Shown here: piece by piece, positions 61,321-64,000 of the stretch
How the letters are laid out: each line of letters begins with the position of its first letter
Numbering within the stretch: the stretch's first letter is position 1
Source: Beaufortia kweichowensis
Lineage: Eukaryota > Chordata > Actinopteri > Cypriniformes > Gastromyzontidae
Length of the DNA: 64,000 bases
Reading direction: 5' to 3'
Assembly: GCA_019155185.1 (NCBI GenBank)
Contig: CM032794.1
Span: 8,719,988-8,783,987 of the forward strand
The notes under the pieces: generated by a model
Databases searched by the model: none
Told to the model about the DNA's origin: nothing
The model's input: the letters and a program-made list of their open reading frames with translations, nothing else
Made by a program: the position numbers and the translations under genes

Positions 61321-64000
61321 TGATGTAATAACCTACTGTAACTATTATATGTATAATGTAATTACTGCCCATATATTCTCTATACAATTAAAATCTTGCA
61401 CATACTCTTTATATATAAACCACACAATACAAGACACGCAGTTGTATACTGCATCTAACCCCCCTGATCACGTTCCTTCCCAAAAGCCAAGATGAAATTT
61501 TTGCTGTACTTTAGTTGTGATATAAGGAAAGTTTAATCCCTAAAAGAAGTAATTTCAGAGGGGAGGATAAGAGAGTTGCACTTAGAGCACAGGCCACTTA
61601 AACAGAGACATGTTAAGTCCCTTGTATCCTGATGCTGCTTCTACACTGCTAACAGCACATTAAAAGCTGACAGGAGACCACTGACCCTTTGCATTAGACT
61701 CGACGATCCACTGATGTATTCTTCTAGCACAGCTGGACACTGGCTTTTTGTCACAGGCATTTTACAACAAGTGCCATATCTGGTGCCAGTGTGGGCACAC
61801 ATTCTGTGCAAGTTTCTAACGATGGTGTCACTGCCAAAGCAATTAGGCTGTCTGTCTCTTTAGATTCCAAGTGAAGTGAGGATTTCCAATTGTTAACTTT
61901 CACTTCAAAAGCACTTACAATGCCCAAATGAGGACACAGAGGGATGTGCCTTTCTCCACAAAACAGATACTGTAAAAGGGTGGAAAGAATGACCCCCTGA
62001 GCTTCACTGACACTTTAGAGACAGATGGGAGTGAAAATCAGGTCAACGCTGCTTTAACTATGCTATGCGTATATCTTAAGCCTTCTCCATGTGATCTATC
62101 GATTTACTCATTCCATCATTCTCAGACCAAAACAAGGATTTTTTTTTTTTTATCGTTTAACCTTTGGATTTAAAATGATGAATCATGTCTCGGATAACTA
62201 AATACATTTTAATCAATCTGCTATTTCTGGTATTGATTAGTAGCTGGAAGGGGAAAGTTATTGCATTTGGTCATAAAAGAGTGGACAGATGTGTCAGATT
62301 TGATTATAGAAGGTATAGATGAGATGCCATCCTGAATAATTTTGATCATAGAGTTTGTCTCATTTAAGGATGTCTGTAATACCCCGAGACCTTTATCTTT
62401 CTCATTCATCTTGTTATAGTCCATACTTTGGGGACTGGGCAGTGAGGTCTGGAATGTATTTAAATGTAGTCATCTAGGCCATTTAACAGTTTTTAGCAAA
62501 CAGGGAAATTAATTTACTGTAGTTCCTGTTAAAAGCATATAAGCTTCAATCATAATATAAGTTAAAAAAGTAATTTTATCAGAATACTTTTGAATAGCTG
62601 TCAATGGAGAAAAATGCTCTTTGCATACTGATGGATCACAGGATGACTGAAATTCTGATTGGGGAGTACAGACATACATCTGTACTGTATTTTGTTTCCT
62701 ATTTTCTAATTATTAATACTCTTTACCATTTTTTGTTGCTGTATTTGTGTTCTCTTCACCTCAAAGTTCTTATTTGCGTCTCATGATAATATTGTGAAGC
62801 TTTTTTCCCCTCTGTCTTTGCCTGATATAATAACACCTGCTAAATCTGTTTCTAGTCAGGCTGAGCTTTGAAGCACAACTAAGATTATTCAATAAACTCT
62901 GTTTATTTGATTCCATCATCACTTCATCTGCTGCCTGCTGTTTTATTTCCTACATCTCTGTATCTGCCTCATGGTTAATCTGACGTATCAAAACAACAGT
63001 TTCATGAGGAAGAAAGATCTAGTGAGATATAATGCAAGACCTAGTGAAGTGGACCAAATAAGATGTATCAATACATAATGATGTAGTTATAGTATCTACC
63101 AGCAGGGGCTTTATAACTAAAGCTAATGTTTCATCTCATCTACATGATTTAGCTCTTCTGTTGTGTCCATGAGTAGGCTGACAACACCTGAAATGTTTCA
63201 CATGATCTGGTATTTTGTTGACACTGCACACATTTTAATAAATATGTAAATGTTTGAATAAAAACATTACTTACAATTACAACAGCAAGGCATGGACAAA
63301 AGTTATGTTTTGTAAGTTGAGACTTACAGATTTGTGTTGTTACAGAAAGTAATCTAGTCTTCAATTTACAGGAAACAGGACGTGGCACTTGCAGCATACA
63401 AAACGAACTACTCCAAATGACATCACTGTGAACGTCAATTAACTGATGTGATATATTATATAAATGTATGAAGAGAAATATATAAAGCATGCCGTTTTCC
63501 ACATCAGGAAATTATAGTGATATTATATACCCACAGAACATGCTGACACACACACACACACACAAAAACTGTCGCTGCCACCTTTTAATAATCTCTTCTC
63601 ATCTGCTTATATTAAGATGCAAATCTTGTCTAGGCCCCAAATTGTGCTCAAGGGCAATAATGTCCATCTCTCCCATCAATAGCACATCACCCACATACCC
63701 AATAATGCATTAACATCCTATTACCCTGCACTTTAAAGCGGCTTTGTAATTGATAAGGAGGTTGGGTGGGAGGACTGAGAGTGACAGAAGGCGTGGCGGT
63801 ATCCAGATGAAATGTTATTATCTAAATGGAAATCTGAAGAGTCTACTTCCCTATTGCTTTAAAGAGACAAAGCTATGAAAAAAGGCAGAGATAAAACTCT
63901 TGTGTTATGGTCAAAGTAATTGTTATATTTTTAATCTGATTTTAAATTGTACATTCCCTGGCCTTACTACACTGAATAATAGCCATGTAAAATTAATTTA
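61321..64000. other. Noncoding sequence to the window end
   Basis: No gene was recognised. Unique segments near 61610-61900 and 63720-63860 could be regulatory. A short poly-T lies near 62140-62151. Open frames (63149-63502 minus, 63489-63713 plus) have no known domain. Confidence 0.4.
63546..63564. repeat. (CA)n microsatellite
   Basis: About nine CA units following TGCTGA. Confidence 0.9.

Overview
The window is a piece of a vertebrate nuclear genome, almost certainly a ray-finned fish. The base composition is AT-rich. The one clear gene encodes a teleost-like mitochondrial Rieske protein with a GT-AG intron. The repeats are decayed L2/CR1-type LINEs, a Tc1-like transposase, tRNA-derived SINE tails, a CACTG-ended DNA element and a foldback MITE, the mixture typical of teleosts. 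An otophysan fish (carp, characin or catfish group) would fit, but that is only an impression from repeat style.

Layout. About 58 kb (1-58,470) is a gene desert on both strands: every long open frame there is uninterpretable or belongs to a mobile-element remnant. The only convincing protein-coding gene is uqcrfs1 on the minus strand (CDS 58604-60292, two exons joined as 58604-59214 and 60082-60292, 273 residues). It has a polyadenylation signal at 58472-58477 and a short CpG-rich promoter upstream of 60292. A second, smaller desert runs from about 60,410 to the end.

Mobile elements, left to right: LINE reverse-transcriptase fragment (1485-1800, -), DNA-element tail (4662-4752), L2-type LINE fragment (9640-10400, -), degenerate tandem repeat (10540-10935), SINE remnants (15851-15980 -, 19224-19342 -, 32296-32399 +, 36097-36196 +), LINE 3' tail (18190-18487 +), retropepsin-like open frame (21629-21895, -), internally deleted Tc1 transposase (23340-23765, -), a 1.3-kb CACTG-TIR element carrying an exon-like coding remnant (27813-29125) and a 140-bp foldback MITE (47989-48128). 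All look old and inactive.

Between these lie unique segments, richer in GC and transcription-factor-like motifs than their AT-rich surroundings. They have the texture of conserved noncoding elements. In human, UQCRFS1 lies in 19q12 with the developmental regulators ZNF536 and TSHZ3, so a regulatory desert beside uqcrfs1 would be unsurprising. That link is inference and no alignment was possible. I found no CRISPR array, operon, rRNA, tRNA gene or recognisable novel multi-gene system. The items most worth a second look are the isolated retropepsin-like frame, the coding exon trapped inside the CACTG element, and motif-dense islands (tandem AP-1 pair, RFX X-box plus DR1, D-box in the uqcrfs1 promoter).
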